64,000 nt of DNA from Kushneria indalinina DSM 14324 (GCF_003385845.1 NZ_QRDJ01000006.1:682001-746000), one strand, 5' to 3'; numbered from the stretch's first letter, positions 8,700 through 20,048 are shown. The notes: generated by a model from the letters alone, not told the origin. Made by a program: numbers and translations.

Positions 8700-9920
8700 C
8701 TACATTGATAGAAACAGGCCCGCCAGCGAGGCGCTCATCAGATTGGACAGTGTCCCGGCAAGAATCGCTTTCGGCCCCAGCCGGGCCACATCGCCACGCC
8801 GTGAGGGTGCCATGACAGCCAGCCCGCCCATCAAAATGGCAATGGAGGAGATGTTGGCAAAGCCACACAGCGCAAAGGTGATAATGGCGCGCGTGTGTTC
8901 GCTGAGATCGCCTTCGAAGCCGGTAAAGGAGGCAAAGGCGACGAACTCGTTGAGAATCGTTTTCTGGCCGATAAAGTTGCCGGCCGCCACGGCTTCCGAC
9001 CACGGCACGCCGATCAGCCAGGCCACGGGGGAGAAGATATAGCCCAGAATCAGCTGCAGGGTGAGATCTTCAAAACCAAACAGCCCGCCGATACCGGTAA
9101 GGATGGCATTGGCCAGCGCGATCAGACTGACAAAGGCCAGCAGCATGCCACCCACATTGAGGGCCAGCTGCACGCCGGTGCTGGCACCGGTCGCCGCGGC
9201 ATCGATGACGTTGGCCAGCTTTTCATCGTTTTCGGCAGTGGAAACATTGGTGTCGTGTCTGGGCGTTTCGGTCTCCGGCAACATCATCTTGGCCATTAAA
9301 AGGCCACCGGGCGCTGACATGAACGAGGCCGCGATCAGGTATTGAAGGTCCACCCCCATCGCGGCGTAACCGGCCAGCACGCCGCCTGCAACGCTTGCCA
9401 GGCCGCCGACCATGACGGCGAAAAGCTCCGAGCGGGTCATGTTGGCGATAAAGGGGCGTATCACCAGCGGCGCCTCTGTCTGGCCGACAAAGATGTTGGC
9501 GGCTGCAGACAGCGATTCGGGGCGGCTGGTGCCCATCAGCTTTTGAATGCCGCCGCCGAGAATGTTGATGACCCAGCGCATGATGCCCAGGTAATACAGC
9601 ACTGAGACCAGCGAGGAGAAAAAGACGATGACCGAGAGCACCTGGATGGCAAAGATAAAGCCATTGTTACCGCCGGCCAGCGAGCCGAAGAGAAATTCGA
9701 TGCCATCGCCGGCGCTGTCGATGACCGTCTGAACACCACCTGACATTCCCAGCAGGACGGTCTGGCCCACCGGCACATAGAGAACAAACAGGGCAAAGCC
9801 GGCCTGCAGGACAAATGCCCAGAACACGGTGCGCAGACGAATGGCGCGGCGGTTTTCGGAAAAGATAAAGGCGACTGCCAGCACGAACACGATGCCAACC
9901 AGTCCCATCAGAATTTGCAT
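8700..9920 (-). CDS. NupC-family concentrative nucleoside transporter (CNT)
   Basis: A polytopic inner-membrane symporter of about 406 residues, the usual length. The ATG at 9920 is chosen: it has GGGAG eight bases upstream and opens directly into a hydrophobic helix, whereas the 42 codons before it are Arg/Pro-rich. Seen: conserved CNT blocks including FFSSLVSVLYYLGIMRWVINI, FVGQTEAPLVIRPFI (the nucleoside-binding GQTEAPL segment) and FALCGFANISSIAIL near the C-terminus. It imports nucleosides with Na+ or H+. cobO follows on the same strand. Confidence 0.93.
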   Translation of the reverse strand: MQILMGLVGIVFVLAVAFIFSENRRAIRLRTVFWAFVLQAGFALFVLYVPVGQTVLLGMSGGVQTVIDSAGDGIEFLFGSLAGGNNGFIFAIQVLSVIVFFSSLVSVLYYLGIMRWVINILGGGIQKLMGTSRPESLSAAANIFVGQTEAPLVIRPFIANMTRSELFAVMVGGLASVAGGVLAGYAAMGVDLQYLIAASFMSAPGGLLMAKMMLPETETPRHDTNVSTAENDEKLANVIDAAATGASTGVQLALNVGGMLLAFVSLIALANAILTGIGGLFGFEDLTLQLILGYIFSPVAWLIGVPWSEAVAAGNFIGQKTILNEFVAFASFTGFEGDLSEHTRAIITFALCGFANISSIAILMGGLAVMAPSRRGDVARLGPKAILAGTLSNLMSASLAGLFLSM

Positions 9921-10178
9921 GATCAGCAACTCCCGGTATGTATTATTGATTGTTCCAGGGAACAACGCTCTCTCGTATCGCTCGGGCGCTTTCGTATTGC
10001 CCGGACGCTTTGGCGCACACCTTACCAGATTGAAGTCTGAGCGCACGGGCAGTCACCGGCAGGCGCAGCGGACCCGCACAACGGCGCGCAATTATGGCCG
10101 GATTTGAAATTTGAATATACCTGAAGGTGATGGATTGGTAGGGTGGTCAGCTTTGCTATCAAACGGTGACCCCCCTTC

Positions 10179-11738
10179 ATGTCTTCATCCGACTCCGCTC
10201 GAGTGCTCGGTCAACGTATCGTATTTGCACTCAGTGGCGGCCTGCTGGTGCTGTTTGTGACCGCCGCACTGATCGATATCGATACGGTCAGCAGCTGGAT
10301 CGATACCGCCTTTGGCTGGTCAACCTACTGGTTTGGTGCCTACTGGCAGCTGTGGATGCTGCTCAATCTTGTCATTGCCCTGGCGCTGGCGCTGACACGC
10401 TATGGTGATGTGCGTCTGGGCGGCAACGACAGTGAAGTCACCATGTCGACCTTCAACTGGCACGCCGTGATTCTCTGCGCCCTGCTGGGTGGCGGGGGCG
10501 TGTTCTGGTCCACGGCCGAACCCATTTATCATTTCATGTCGACGCCGCCGGCCTTTGACGGCGTGGAAAGCGCCACACCCGCAGCCATCGGCCCGGCACT
10601 GGCACAGGGGTTTTTCCACTGGGGCTTCAGCGCCTGGGCCTGTCTGGGCACACTGTCGGCGCTGGTCATGATCCATGCGCATTACCACGGCGGCATTCGC
10701 CTGCGCCCTCGCGCACTGCTGTATCCGTTTCTGGGACAAAAGGTGGAAACCCACTGGCTGGGGATCGTGGCTGACGTTGTCTGCATTCTGGGCGTGGCGG
10801 CCGGTACCATCGGCCCCATCGGCTTTCTGGCCACCCAGCTTGCCTATTCGTTCAATACGCTGTTTGGCTGGGCTGACAGCTACACTCTGCAGCTGGCCAT
10901 TCTGGGCGGGCTGGTGGTTATCTACACGCTTTCAGCCGCCACCGGGCTGTCGCGCGGCATTCAGTGGCTCTCCAACTGTAACGTCTGGATTGTGCTGGTG
11001 CTGTTTGTGCTGATCATGGTGGCAGGTCCGGGGACGTTCATCGTGCACTCCATGATGGAAGGTTTCGCCAGCTACCTGCACAACTTTGTCGGCATGTCGC
11101 TGACGCGGGGCAGCGAAAACGAAGCATGGCTTGGGCAGTGGACGCTCTTTTTCTGGGGCTGGTTTATCAGTTTCGTGCCCTCCATGGCCATGTTCGTGGC
11201 GCGCATTTCGAAAGGCCGTACCCTGCGGGAGCTGGTGATCGCACTGGCCATTACCGCCCCGGTGGCCACCAACATCTGGTTTGCCACGCTGGGGGGCTCG
11301 GGCATCTTCTATGAGCTTCAAAACCCGGGAAGTGTCTCGGACTCCCTGACCGCCGGTGGACTGCCTGCTGCGCTTTTGGCGGTGACCAGTCAGCTGCCGC
11401 TGGCGTTTATCATCGTGCCGGCCTTTTTGCTGCTGACTACCATTTTCGTGGCCACAACCGGTGATTCCATGGCCTATGCCATCGCCATGTCGGTGACCGG
11501 TGATGCCAGGCCGTCGGCATTTGTCCGTATCTTCTGGGCCATCTCCTTTGGCGTGGTCGCAGCACTGTTGCTGATGATGGGACAGGGAGGCATCAGTGCG
11601 CTGCAGTCCGTCATCGTCATTGCGGCCGTGCCGGTGTCACTGCTGCTGCTGCCGCTGCTATGGACCGGGCCGAGAGCGGCCTACGCCATGGCCCGTGAGC
11701 AGGGGATTGCCACCGAGAAGCGCCCTTCCAAAGGGTAA
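10179..11738 (+). CDS. BCCT family transporter
   Basis: A 519-residue inner-membrane transporter of the betaine/carnitine/choline family, with about 12 helices. Seen: the TM4-5 region HWGFSAWACLGTLSALVMIH and the family signature around residues 318-345 ending in MFVARISKGRTLREL. The signature differs from betaine carriers: the BetP core WAWWISW reads WGWFISF here, so two of the aromatic-box tryptophans are Phe. Long charged N- and C-terminal osmosensing tails are absent. It is therefore probably a carrier of another quaternary amine or zwitterion rather than a classical betaine osmoregulator (inference). No strong ribosome binding site precedes the ATG. Confidence 0.88.
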   Translation: MSSSDSARVLGQRIVFALSGGLLVLFVTAALIDIDTVSSWIDTAFGWSTYWFGAYWQLWMLLNLVIALALALTRYGDVRLGGNDSEVTMSTFNWHAVILCALLGGGGVFWSTAEPIYHFMSTPPAFDGVESATPAAIGPALAQGFFHWGFSAWACLGTLSALVMIHAHYHGGIRLRPRALLYPFLGQKVETHWLGIVADVVCILGVAAGTIGPIGFLATQLAYSFNTLFGWADSYTLQLAILGGLVVIYTLSAATGLSRGIQWLSNCNVWIVLVLFVLIMVAGPGTFIVHSMMEGFASYLHNFVGMSLTRGSENEAWLGQWTLFFWGWFISFVPSMAMFVARISKGRTLRELVIALAITAPVATNIWFATLGGSGIFYELQNPGSVSDSLTAGGLPAALLAVTSQLPLAFIIVPAFLLLTTIFVATTGDSMAYAIAMSVTGDARPSAFVRIFWAISFGVVAALLLMMGQGGISALQSVIVIAAVPVSLLLLPLLWTGPRAAYAMAREQGIATEKRPSKG

Positions 11739-11765
11739 CGAACGGGGTCTTTCCTGAGCCTCAAT

Positions 11766-11798
11766 AAAAAAGCCTCGCAGCGTTGCGAGGCTTTTTTT
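11766..11798. terminator. Bidirectional intrinsic terminator
   Basis: 9-bp stem AGCCTCGCA/TGCGAGGCT with a GCGT loop, A-run on the left and seven T on the right, between the converging BCCT transporter and antiporter genes. Confidence 0.9.
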
Positions 11799-11838
11799 AT
11801 GGCAGGGCCAGTTGGTTATGGATGCTTGCCGGGCAGAA

Positions 11839-13728
11839 TCACGACGGCAGGCGGCCGGGATTGCTGCTGTCACTGCGTCCCGGCGTCACGCGCTGCTCTT
11901 CGCGGGCCCGCTCTTCACGCTCGCCCGGCTGCATTTCCGGGGAGTCCGGATAGATCAGGCTGATCACGCGCTCGCCCGCTCGAGGCGCGAGGGTCGCGTC
12001 GGTGTGGACCACGCGCAGCCGGCCGTTGGCTGCCACACAAAAAAGAGGCATCAGCCGGCCATCGTGAATGCGACGATACTCTTCAAGACCAAAGCTGTCG
12101 GTCATTTTCGCCACCCGGATTTCGGCACCACCGGCCACCAGACTTGCCAGCTTGGCAAAGGTGGCCTCGTCATTGAAAAGCCGCGGCAGATGGCCCAGCG
12201 CACGATCCTGCTGTCGCTTGGCATGCTTGCTCGACTCTTCGGCCAGTCGAAAGACATTGCCATGGCCGAGCATGTGCTCAAAGTGCAGTGCCGCCAGATT
12301 GTTGAGCTCGCGGTAGGGAGACAGCGGCAGCAGGCGACCGATACCGGTCAGCTCCAGATGCTGGGTAGCATGCTCTGACAGGGGATTGCCGTAGTAGACC
12401 GGCAGACCGGCCATGCGTGCTTCCTGAACGGCGTCCCAGCTGGTGTCGGTCAGGCGTACGGTCCAGCCCATCGTCATCAGCTCGCTGGCAATGGCGCGAG
12501 CGACCGGGTTGGCACCGATGATGAGAAAGCCGGTGGGCTCGGGCTCGTTGACCTTGAGCGCCTTGACGATGGGCTTTGAAAAGAGACTCTGGATGACCAC
12601 GGTGCCGATGATGACCAGAAAGGTGATGGGCACCAGCATCTCGGCGCCTTCAACGCCGGCCTGCTCGAGCTTGATGGCAAACAGCGAGGCTACCGCGGCG
12701 GCGACGATGCCGCGGGGCGACAGCCAGGCCAGCAGGGCCTTTTCACGCCAGTGAAGCTCGGTACCGATGGTGCAGACCCAGACGGTAATGGGGCGGGCCA
12801 CAAACATGAGCACGCCCAGAAACACCCAGGCCGGCCAGTTCAGGGTCATCAGCTGCTCGGTGGTGATGCGCGCGGCCAGCAGGATGAACAGCCCCGAGAC
12901 CAGCAAAACGGTCAGCGTTTCCTTGAATTCGATGATCGGTCGCACAGGGATCCCGCGCATGTTGGCCATCCAGATGCCCATGACGGTCACGGTCAAAAGC
13001 CCCGACTCTTCAAACAGCGCGTTGGAGCCGGCAAACAGCGTCAGCATGATCATCAGGGTGCCGAAGTTATGCAGCCGCTGCGGCAGCCAGTGATGACGCA
13101 GAATAAGCCCCCAGAGCCAGCCACCCAGCGCGCCCAGGCCGAACCCGAGACCGACGGTCTGGCCAAACAGCAGCACGGTATGGGATGCCGCCCCGTTTTC
13201 CTGACCCAGCGCCACGAATTCATAGATCAAAACGGCCAGCAGGGCGCCTACCGGGTCCACCAGGATGCCTTCCCAGCGCAGGATCTGGGAGAGATTGGCC
13301 TTGGCGCGTAGCGTCTGCAACAGCGGAATCACCACGGTCGGCCCGGTCACGACCAGCAGCCCGCCCAGAACGGCGGCAATCTCGAGCGGCATGTCCAGAA
13401 GCCACCAGGCGGCCACGGTGCCGATCAGCCCCGTAATGACCACCCCCCAGGTGATCAGGCGGATCACGGTGCGCCCATGGCCGCGCAGATCCTCATAGTT
13501 GAGCGTAAGACTGCCCTCAAAGAGAATTACTGCCACAGAGAGCGAGACCAGCGGAAACAGCAGCTCGCCCAGAATGGCGTCGGGGTCCAGCCAGCCGGTG
13601 ACGGGCCCGGCGATCAGGCCGACAATCAAAAGAGGCAAAATGGCAGGCAGGTGAACCCGCCACGCCGCCCATTGACACATCAGGGACAGCAGGCCGATCA
13701 GGGCCAGATAGAGCGCAGCGTGTTCCAT
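11839..13728 (-). CDS. CPA1-family cation:proton antiporter with TrkA-N (RCK) domain
   Basis: A 629-residue protein with an N-terminal membrane domain of about 12 helices (residues 1-400), then a cytosolic Rossmann-type RCK_N domain starting at GFLIIGANPVARAIASELM and a TrkA-C-like region with an acidic/basic tail. The membrane part has the VILFEGSLTL and WEGILVDPVGALLAVLIYEF motifs (the DP pair) typical of NhaP-type CPA1 Na+(K+)/H+ antiporters. The nucleotide-binding domain suggests gating by nucleotides. The likely role is pH and cation homeostasis, in keeping with a salt-adapted host (inference). It converges on the BCCT gene. Confidence 0.88.
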   Translation of the reverse strand: MEHAALYLALIGLLSLMCQWAAWRVHLPAILPLLIVGLIAGPVTGWLDPDAILGELLFPLVSLSVAVILFEGSLTLNYEDLRGHGRTVIRLITWGVVITGLIGTVAAWWLLDMPLEIAAVLGGLLVVTGPTVVIPLLQTLRAKANLSQILRWEGILVDPVGALLAVLIYEFVALGQENGAASHTVLLFGQTVGLGFGLGALGGWLWGLILRHHWLPQRLHNFGTLMIMLTLFAGSNALFEESGLLTVTVMGIWMANMRGIPVRPIIEFKETLTVLLVSGLFILLAARITTEQLMTLNWPAWVFLGVLMFVARPITVWVCTIGTELHWREKALLAWLSPRGIVAAAVASLFAIKLEQAGVEGAEMLVPITFLVIIGTVVIQSLFSKPIVKALKVNEPEPTGFLIIGANPVARAIASELMTMGWTVRLTDTSWDAVQEARMAGLPVYYGNPLSEHATQHLELTGIGRLLPLSPYRELNNLAALHFEHMLGHGNVFRLAEESSKHAKRQQDRALGHLPRLFNDEATFAKLASLVAGGAEIRVAKMTDSFGLEEYRRIHDGRLMPLFCVAANGRLRVVHTDATLAPRAGERVISLIYPDSPEMQPGEREERAREEQRVTPGRSDSSNPGRLPS

Positions 13729-13806
13729 GCAGGAAGATTCCGATAGGGGTCGATAAGGGTGCGCAGCCTAGACGCAGGCGATGGCCGTTGCAATGGGGAG
13801 TGAAAG

Positions 13807-13829
13807 TGGCCGCCTTAAGGTGGCGGCCA
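13807..13829 (-). terminator. Possible terminator hairpin of ydiJ
   Basis: 8-bp inverted repeat TGGCCGCC/GGCGGCCA with a 7-nt loop just after the ydiJ stop. The downstream T-tract on the minus strand is weak (CACTTTCACTCC), so this is a possible terminator only. Confidence 0.45.
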
Positions 13830-13836
13830 TTGATCG

Positions 13837-16800
13837 TCACAGTGACGCGTTGTGATGACGCAGGTGCGACAAAAGGGCCTGCATGGGATGTTCGAGCGTG
13901 ACCTCGGAGAAGCGCCGGACCTGGCTTCGACAGGAGTAGCCGGTCACCAGCAGCCGGGTATTGTCTTCACCGGATTCCACAAGCGGCTGCCAGGACTGGC
14001 TGTAAATGATGCGCGACGTTTCCAGGTTGCGCGCCTCATGCCCGTAAGTACCGGACATGCCGCAGCAGCCCGTGGGCACCAGCTCAAGCTCAAGGCCAAA
14101 GGCGCTGAAGACCTGCTGCCAGGCCCTGGCGCTGCCGGTGGCGTTGGTCTTTTCGGTGCAGTGACTCAAAAGTCGATAGCGAACGTTCGACTTCGATGAC
14201 GCGTCATTTGATGTCGGCGCCAGTGTTCCCGCCATGGAAAGCAGCCATTCTTGGGGCAATAGCACCTCGGGCACGGCGTCCTGGCCCAGCGCGTCGACAT
14301 ACTCCTGACGGTAGGTCAGGGTCATGGCCGGATCGAGACCGACCAGCGGCACCTCAAGACGGGCCAGTGATCGAAGCTGCTCGGCCTGGTGTCGTGCGGT
14401 TTTTGTGAATGCCCCCATGAAGCCCTGCACGTGCATGGGCTTGCCGTTGGGCAGATAGGGCGCCACGAAGACGCGTATCCCCAAAAGGCTCAGGCATTCG
14501 ACAAATTGACGGGCAACACTGGCATCAAACCAGGAGGTGAAGGCGTCCTGTACCAGCACGACGCTGCGCGCCTTTTGCTGTTCGCTTAAAAGCCCGAGCG
14601 CGACCGGGGTCGCCTCGGCAATGCCCCAGGCGTGGAGCTGTTTGTGAAAGTCACTGTGTGAAAAGGTCGGGGCGTCCACCATGCCGATCCCGCGCGCCAT
14701 GACGTGCTGTACCAACTTCTGGCGCAGCAGGAAATTGTACAGCGGCGCTACCGGTTTGAGCCGCGGCATCAGGGTTTCCATGCGCCCAATCAGATGATCG
14801 CGCAGTGGTCTGATGCGCCGGCCATGATAGAGCTCCAGAAAGCGGCTGCGAAAATCCGGCACGTTGACCCGTACCGGACACTGCCCGGCGCAGGACTTGC
14901 AGGCTAGACAGCCGGCCATGGCCTCGTGGACCTCATCGGAGAAGCGATCATCCCCCTTGAGCGTACGTCGCAGTCGTGCCGGCAGCGTTTTAAGACGCTG
15001 GATCGTGCCGGCCTGGCGCAGTTCATGTGCCTCGGCCAGTACATCATGGCCGGCTGCCTGCTCGCGTCGTAGCCACTCGCGCATCAGACTGGCGCGCCCC
15101 TTGGGCGAGTGAATGCGCTCACGGGTGGCCTTCCACGACGGGCACATGGCGTCGTTGGGGTCGTAGTTGTAGCAGGCGCCATTGCCGTTGCAGTAGACCG
15201 CGCTCTGGTAACTCTGCCAGACCCGCTCGTCGATGGTGCGATCGAGCTCGCCGCGTGTGGTAACACCATCCACGGTGAGCAGGGTGGCATCGCTTGCCGG
15301 CGGCGTGGCGATCTTGCCGGGGTTGAGCTGGTTTCTCGGATCGAAGGCGCCCTTGAGCTGCTGCAGGGCCGGATACAGGTCGCCAAAAAAGGCCGGGGTA
15401 TATTCCGAACGAATGCCCTTGCCGTGCTCGCCCCACAAAAGCCCGCCGTAGCGCTTTGTGAGGGCGACGACCTCATCGGAGAGCGGGCGAATCAGGGCCG
15501 CCTGCGCAGGGTCCTTCATGTCGATGGCCGGGCGGACATGCAACACGCCGGCATCCACATGGCCGAACATGCCGTATTCAAGGCCGTGGCTGTCGAGCAG
15601 GGCGCGAAACTCACTGATGTAATCGGCGAGCTGCTCGGGCGGTACGGCCGTGTCCTCGATAAACGGAATCGGGCGCTTCTCGCCACGCACGTTGCCTAAA
15701 AGCCCCACGGCGCGCTTTCGCATGCCGTAGACCGTCGTAATACGCTCGCGGCCCCAGGCAATGGTATGGCCCAGGCGCTCAACGTCTCGGTTGTTTTCCA
15801 GCGCCTGTGTGAAGCGCTCGACACGACGCTGGAGTGATGCCTCATCGTTGTCGTTGAACTCCACCAGGTTGATACCCCGCACCGGTGCGGCGCCTTCCTC
15901 ACCGGCCGGGAAGTATTGCGCCACGCCATCCCAGACGATGTCTTCCATGGCGAGCATCAGCACGCGGTCATCGATGGTCTCGATCGAGGTGGGGGCATCC
16001 GGGCTGTCATCGCTGCCCATCAGGGCGCGGGCATCGCGCAGGGCATCCATGAAGCCCGAATAGCGTACGTTAATCAGCGCCGAATATTTCGGCAGCGGCA
16101 GCACGTTGAGGGTGGCCTCGATTAGAAAGCTCAGCGACCCTTCGCTGCCACACAGCGCGCTGTTGAGATCTAAACGCCCGTCCTCGGTGCGCAGGTGGGC
16201 CAGATCGTAGCCGGTCAGGCTGCGGTTGAGCGGTGGAAAGACGCGCTTGATCTGTTCCTGACGGGTATCGATGATCTCACGCGCACAGCGGTGCACCTCA
16301 CCGATACGGTCCGTGCGGGCGCACTGCGCTTCAAGCGCGGCGTGATCAAGCGGCCGGCTGACAAAACGCTCGCCGCCTACCAGGGCAACATCCAGTTCGA
16401 GCACGTGATGGCGTGTCTTGCCATAGGCGCGCGAGCCCTGGCCGCAGGCGTCGGTGCTGATCATGCCGCCGATGGTGGCGCGGTTGGAGGTCGAAAGCTC
16501 GGGGGCAAAGAAAAGCCCAAAAGGCTTGAGGGCCGCATTGAGCTGGTCCTTGACCACGCCGGCCTGAACGCGCACGCGGCGATTGTCCACGTCGATGTCG
16601 ATGATGTGATGCATATAGCGGGTGACATCCACCACCAGGCCATCGGTCAGAGACTGCCCGTTGGTGCCGGTGCCGCCGCCGCGCGGGGCCAGCACCACCT
16701 CGGCGAACGCCTCTTCGCCGGCGAGCCCGGCCAGCAGGGTAATGTCATCGGCGTCACGCGGATAGACCACGGCCCGGGGCAGGCGCTGATAGAGCGAGTT

Positions 16801-16929
16801 ATCGGTGGCCAGGACGATGCGGTTGGCATCATCTGCGGCGATATCGCCCTTGAAGCCGCGAGCCTCAAGGGTGTCAAGAAACTGCTGATAGCACTGCTCG
16901 AGCGCTGGGGTCTTAAGCTGTTCGGTCAT
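13837..16929 (-). CDS. ydiJ: FAD/4Fe-4S D-2-hydroxyglutarate dehydrogenase, YdiJ type
   Basis: A fused flavin and iron-sulfur oxidoreductase of 1030 residues, similar to YdiJ (1018 in E. coli), which oxidises D-2-hydroxyglutarate made by SerA. Seen: an FAD_binding_4 domain with LAPRGGGTGTNGQSLTDGLVVD and APELSTSNRATIGGMISTDACG (residues ~85-170), an FAD oxidase C-terminal domain with the substrate-site segment GHVDAGVLHVRP (~445-460), a ferredoxin-like motif CLACKSCAGQCPVRVNVP (~660), and a CCG-type cysteine-rich domain with TGCCGMSGTYGHE (~960). The ATG at 16929 is preferred; an in-frame TTG lies two codons upstream. Confidence 0.93.
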   Translation of the reverse strand: MTEQLKTPALEQCYQQFLDTLEARGFKGDIAADDANRIVLATDNSLYQRLPRAVVYPRDADDITLLAGLAGEEAFAEVVLAPRGGGTGTNGQSLTDGLVVDVTRYMHHIIDIDVDNRRVRVQAGVVKDQLNAALKPFGLFFAPELSTSNRATIGGMISTDACGQGSRAYGKTRHHVLELDVALVGGERFVSRPLDHAALEAQCARTDRIGEVHRCAREIIDTRQEQIKRVFPPLNRSLTGYDLAHLRTEDGRLDLNSALCGSEGSLSFLIEATLNVLPLPKYSALINVRYSGFMDALRDARALMGSDDSPDAPTSIETIDDRVLMLAMEDIVWDGVAQYFPAGEEGAAPVRGINLVEFNDNDEASLQRRVERFTQALENNRDVERLGHTIAWGRERITTVYGMRKRAVGLLGNVRGEKRPIPFIEDTAVPPEQLADYISEFRALLDSHGLEYGMFGHVDAGVLHVRPAIDMKDPAQAALIRPLSDEVVALTKRYGGLLWGEHGKGIRSEYTPAFFGDLYPALQQLKGAFDPRNQLNPGKIATPPASDATLLTVDGVTTRGELDRTIDERVWQSYQSAVYCNGNGACYNYDPNDAMCPSWKATRERIHSPKGRASLMREWLRREQAAGHDVLAEAHELRQAGTIQRLKTLPARLRRTLKGDDRFSDEVHEAMAGCLACKSCAGQCPVRVNVPDFRSRFLELYHGRRIRPLRDHLIGRMETLMPRLKPVAPLYNFLLRQKLVQHVMARGIGMVDAPTFSHSDFHKQLHAWGIAEATPVALGLLSEQQKARSVVLVQDAFTSWFDASVARQFVECLSLLGIRVFVAPYLPNGKPMHVQGFMGAFTKTARHQAEQLRSLARLEVPLVGLDPAMTLTYRQEYVDALGQDAVPEVLLPQEWLLSMAGTLAPTSNDASSKSNVRYRLLSHCTEKTNATGSARAWQQVFSAFGLELELVPTGCCGMSGTYGHEARNLETSRIIYSQSWQPLVESGEDNTRLLVTGYSCRSQVRRFSEVTLEHPMQALLSHLRHHNASL

Positions 16930-17192
16930 GATCAAGTCTTGCGGCTGTGGTCTGTCGAAAGCGTGCGATTGTGCTGCGTCATCGGCTCGGGCAGCAGGCG
17001 GTGTGCATGTACTGTCTCACGGCGGGGCAGGCGGCTGTCGCCATCGTGGTTCGGTATGCGCATAATGCACTGGCAGTCATGCGGTTGCGGCAGATAAAGT
17101 GTCGTGGCTGGCTGCCGGCCAATAGTGTCGGGCAGCGTTATTTTTTACAATATGTTCCTTTTCCTGATTCCGCATCGTGCGCGCGCGATTGA

Positions 17193-18506
<1,314 letters not shown>

Positions 18507-18580
18507 TGCCGAGCGCGTCGGCATGCAGGTGCCGGCGCGTTTTATCATCAATCGATAACGACAATTTGCAGAGCGCGCTT

Positions 18581-19756
18581 ATGGAACTGCTTTCTCTTCA
18601 GTTTGATCCTCGTCATCTGGATGCTCATCTGATCGGTGCCGGTCAGGCCGCCCTGACGCTGGCGCGCCAGTTTCGCGGGCTTGAACTGGCCCTGACCCTG
18701 CACGGCGAGATGATGCCTGCATTGAGCGCGCTGGCGCGTGAAGAGGGCTGGCACTGCGTTGCAGCCATGCCGCAGACCGGCCAGCTCTGGATCGTGGCCA
18801 CCGGTATCACAAGCGAGGATGCACATTGGGCAGAGAGGGCACATCAGCTTGGCATTGGCGTGTATGTGCCTGCCTGTCCCGAGCTGTCTACCGTGCGCCT
18901 GCCGGCGCGCACTCAGGCACTGGCGCCCGAGGCGCCCAATGCCCTGCGGCGTGGCCATGTCTCGCTGGTCGGCGCCGGCCCGGGAGACCCGGGGCTTTTG
19001 ACCCTGCGCGCGCTGGAGCGACTGCAGGAGGCAGATGTCGTTATTCATGACCGACTGGTCAGCCCGGAAATCCTAGCGCTTGCCAATCCGCAGGCGCGAC
19101 GCCTGTATGTCGGCAAGGCCCGCTCGGCACACAGTGTGCCGCAGGAAGGGATCAATCAGTCTCTGGTGGATTGGGCGCGCGGCGGTTACTGCGTCGTGCG
19201 CCTGAAAGGGGGGGATCCCTTTATTTTTGGTCGTGGTGGCGAGGAGCTGCAGGCACTGGCAGATGCGCAGCTCTCCTTTGAGGTCGTGCCGGGAATTACG
19301 GCGGCCACGGGGATTTCGGCCTATACCGGCATTCCGCTAACGCATCGCGATCATGCCCAGTCGGTGCGTTTTGTCACCGGTCATCTGCGTAATGGCACCT
19401 GCGATCTTGACTGGCAGACACTGGCGGCACCCGGCCAGACCCTGGTCTTTTACATGGGGTTGGGGACGCTGGACACCCTTTGCGAGCAGCTGATTCAAAA
19501 CGGTCTGTCAGCGTCAACGCCCATCGCACTGGTAGAACAGGGCACAACGGCCAGGCAGCGCCTGCATACCGGTACGCTCGAAGACCTGCCAAGGCGGCTG
19601 GCGGATCTGAAAGCGGCGCCGCCCACCCTGATTATCGTCGGAGAGGTCGTGACCCTGCATGACACGCTGGGCTGGTTTGCCACGCAAACGGCGAGAAGCC
19701 TGGGCTGGGAAAGCGGCAAGCATCCCTCGCCGCTGCCGCTGGCCGACAGTCGCTGA
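18581..19756 (+). CDS. Uroporphyrinogen-III C-methyltransferase with degenerate CysG-like N-terminal domain
   Basis: A 391-residue protein. Residues ~126-375 are a complete SUMT (CobA/CysG_A) domain: [56 protein letters not shown] and the end [11 protein letters not shown]. It methylates uroporphyrinogen III to precorrin-2, towards siroheme and corrinoids. The first ~125 residues align with the Rossmann half of CysG_B ([40 protein letters not shown]) but the catalytic VDD reads PAC and the ~100-residue dimerisation part is missing. Full CysG is ~460 residues. Precorrin-2 oxidation and chelation are thus probably not done by this protein. The ATG at 18581 is preferred over upstream codons with a weak context. 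Confidence 0.88.
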   Translation: MELLSLQFDPRHLDAHLIGAGQAALTLARQFRGLELALTLHGEMMPALSALAREEGWHCVAAMPQTGQLWIVATGITSEDAHWAERAHQLGIGVYVPACPELSTVRLPARTQALAPEAPNALRRGHVSLVGAGPGDPGLLTLRALERLQEADVVIHDRLVSPEILALANPQARRLYVGKARSAHSVPQEGINQSLVDWARGGYCVVRLKGGDPFIFGRGGEELQALADAQLSFEVVPGITAATGISAYTGIPLTHRDHAQSVRFVTGHLRNGTCDLDWQTLAAPGQTLVFYMGLGTLDTLCEQLIQNGLSASTPIALVEQGTTARQRLHTGTLEDLPRRLADLKAAPPTLIIVGEVVTLHDTLGWFATQTARSLGWESGKHPSPLPLADSR

Positions 19757-19796
19757 TCAGATCAATGCGCGCCGGAAAGCTGCGCTGGTCGCGCCG

Positions 19797-20048
19797 TCAG
19801 CGCAGGAAGGAGAAGTCGGGCAGCGGAAAGGGCAGGGGAATGTTCTGCATATAGCTGATGATCAGAGCCAGCATGATGGGGCTGAACAGGGCAAACAGCG
19901 TCAGCATCAGCCAGTTGAAGCGTTCATACCAGAGCACATTGCGGTAACGACGGTTGGAAGGCAGCGGATCACGCAGCGAGCGATACCCCATCGGCATCGT
20001 CTCTTCTGCGCTCTCATCCGTCGTGGCACCATTATCCTGCTGAGACAT
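19797..20048 (-). CDS. Small membrane protein, hypothetical
   Basis: An 83-residue protein with a hydrophilic N-terminal half and one strong transmembrane helix (FNWLMLTLFALFSPIMLALI), ending in a Pro/Phe-rich tail (PLPFPLPDFSFLR). Its ATG at 20048 overlaps the upstream gene's TGA (TGATG), a sign of translational coupling. I do not recognise the family. It is probably an inner-membrane protein with a short periplasmic tail. Confidence 0.6.
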   Translation of the reverse strand: MSQQDNGATTDESAEETMPMGYRSLRDPLPSNRRYRNVLWYERFNWLMLTLFALFSPIMLALIISYMQNIPLPFPLPDFSFLR

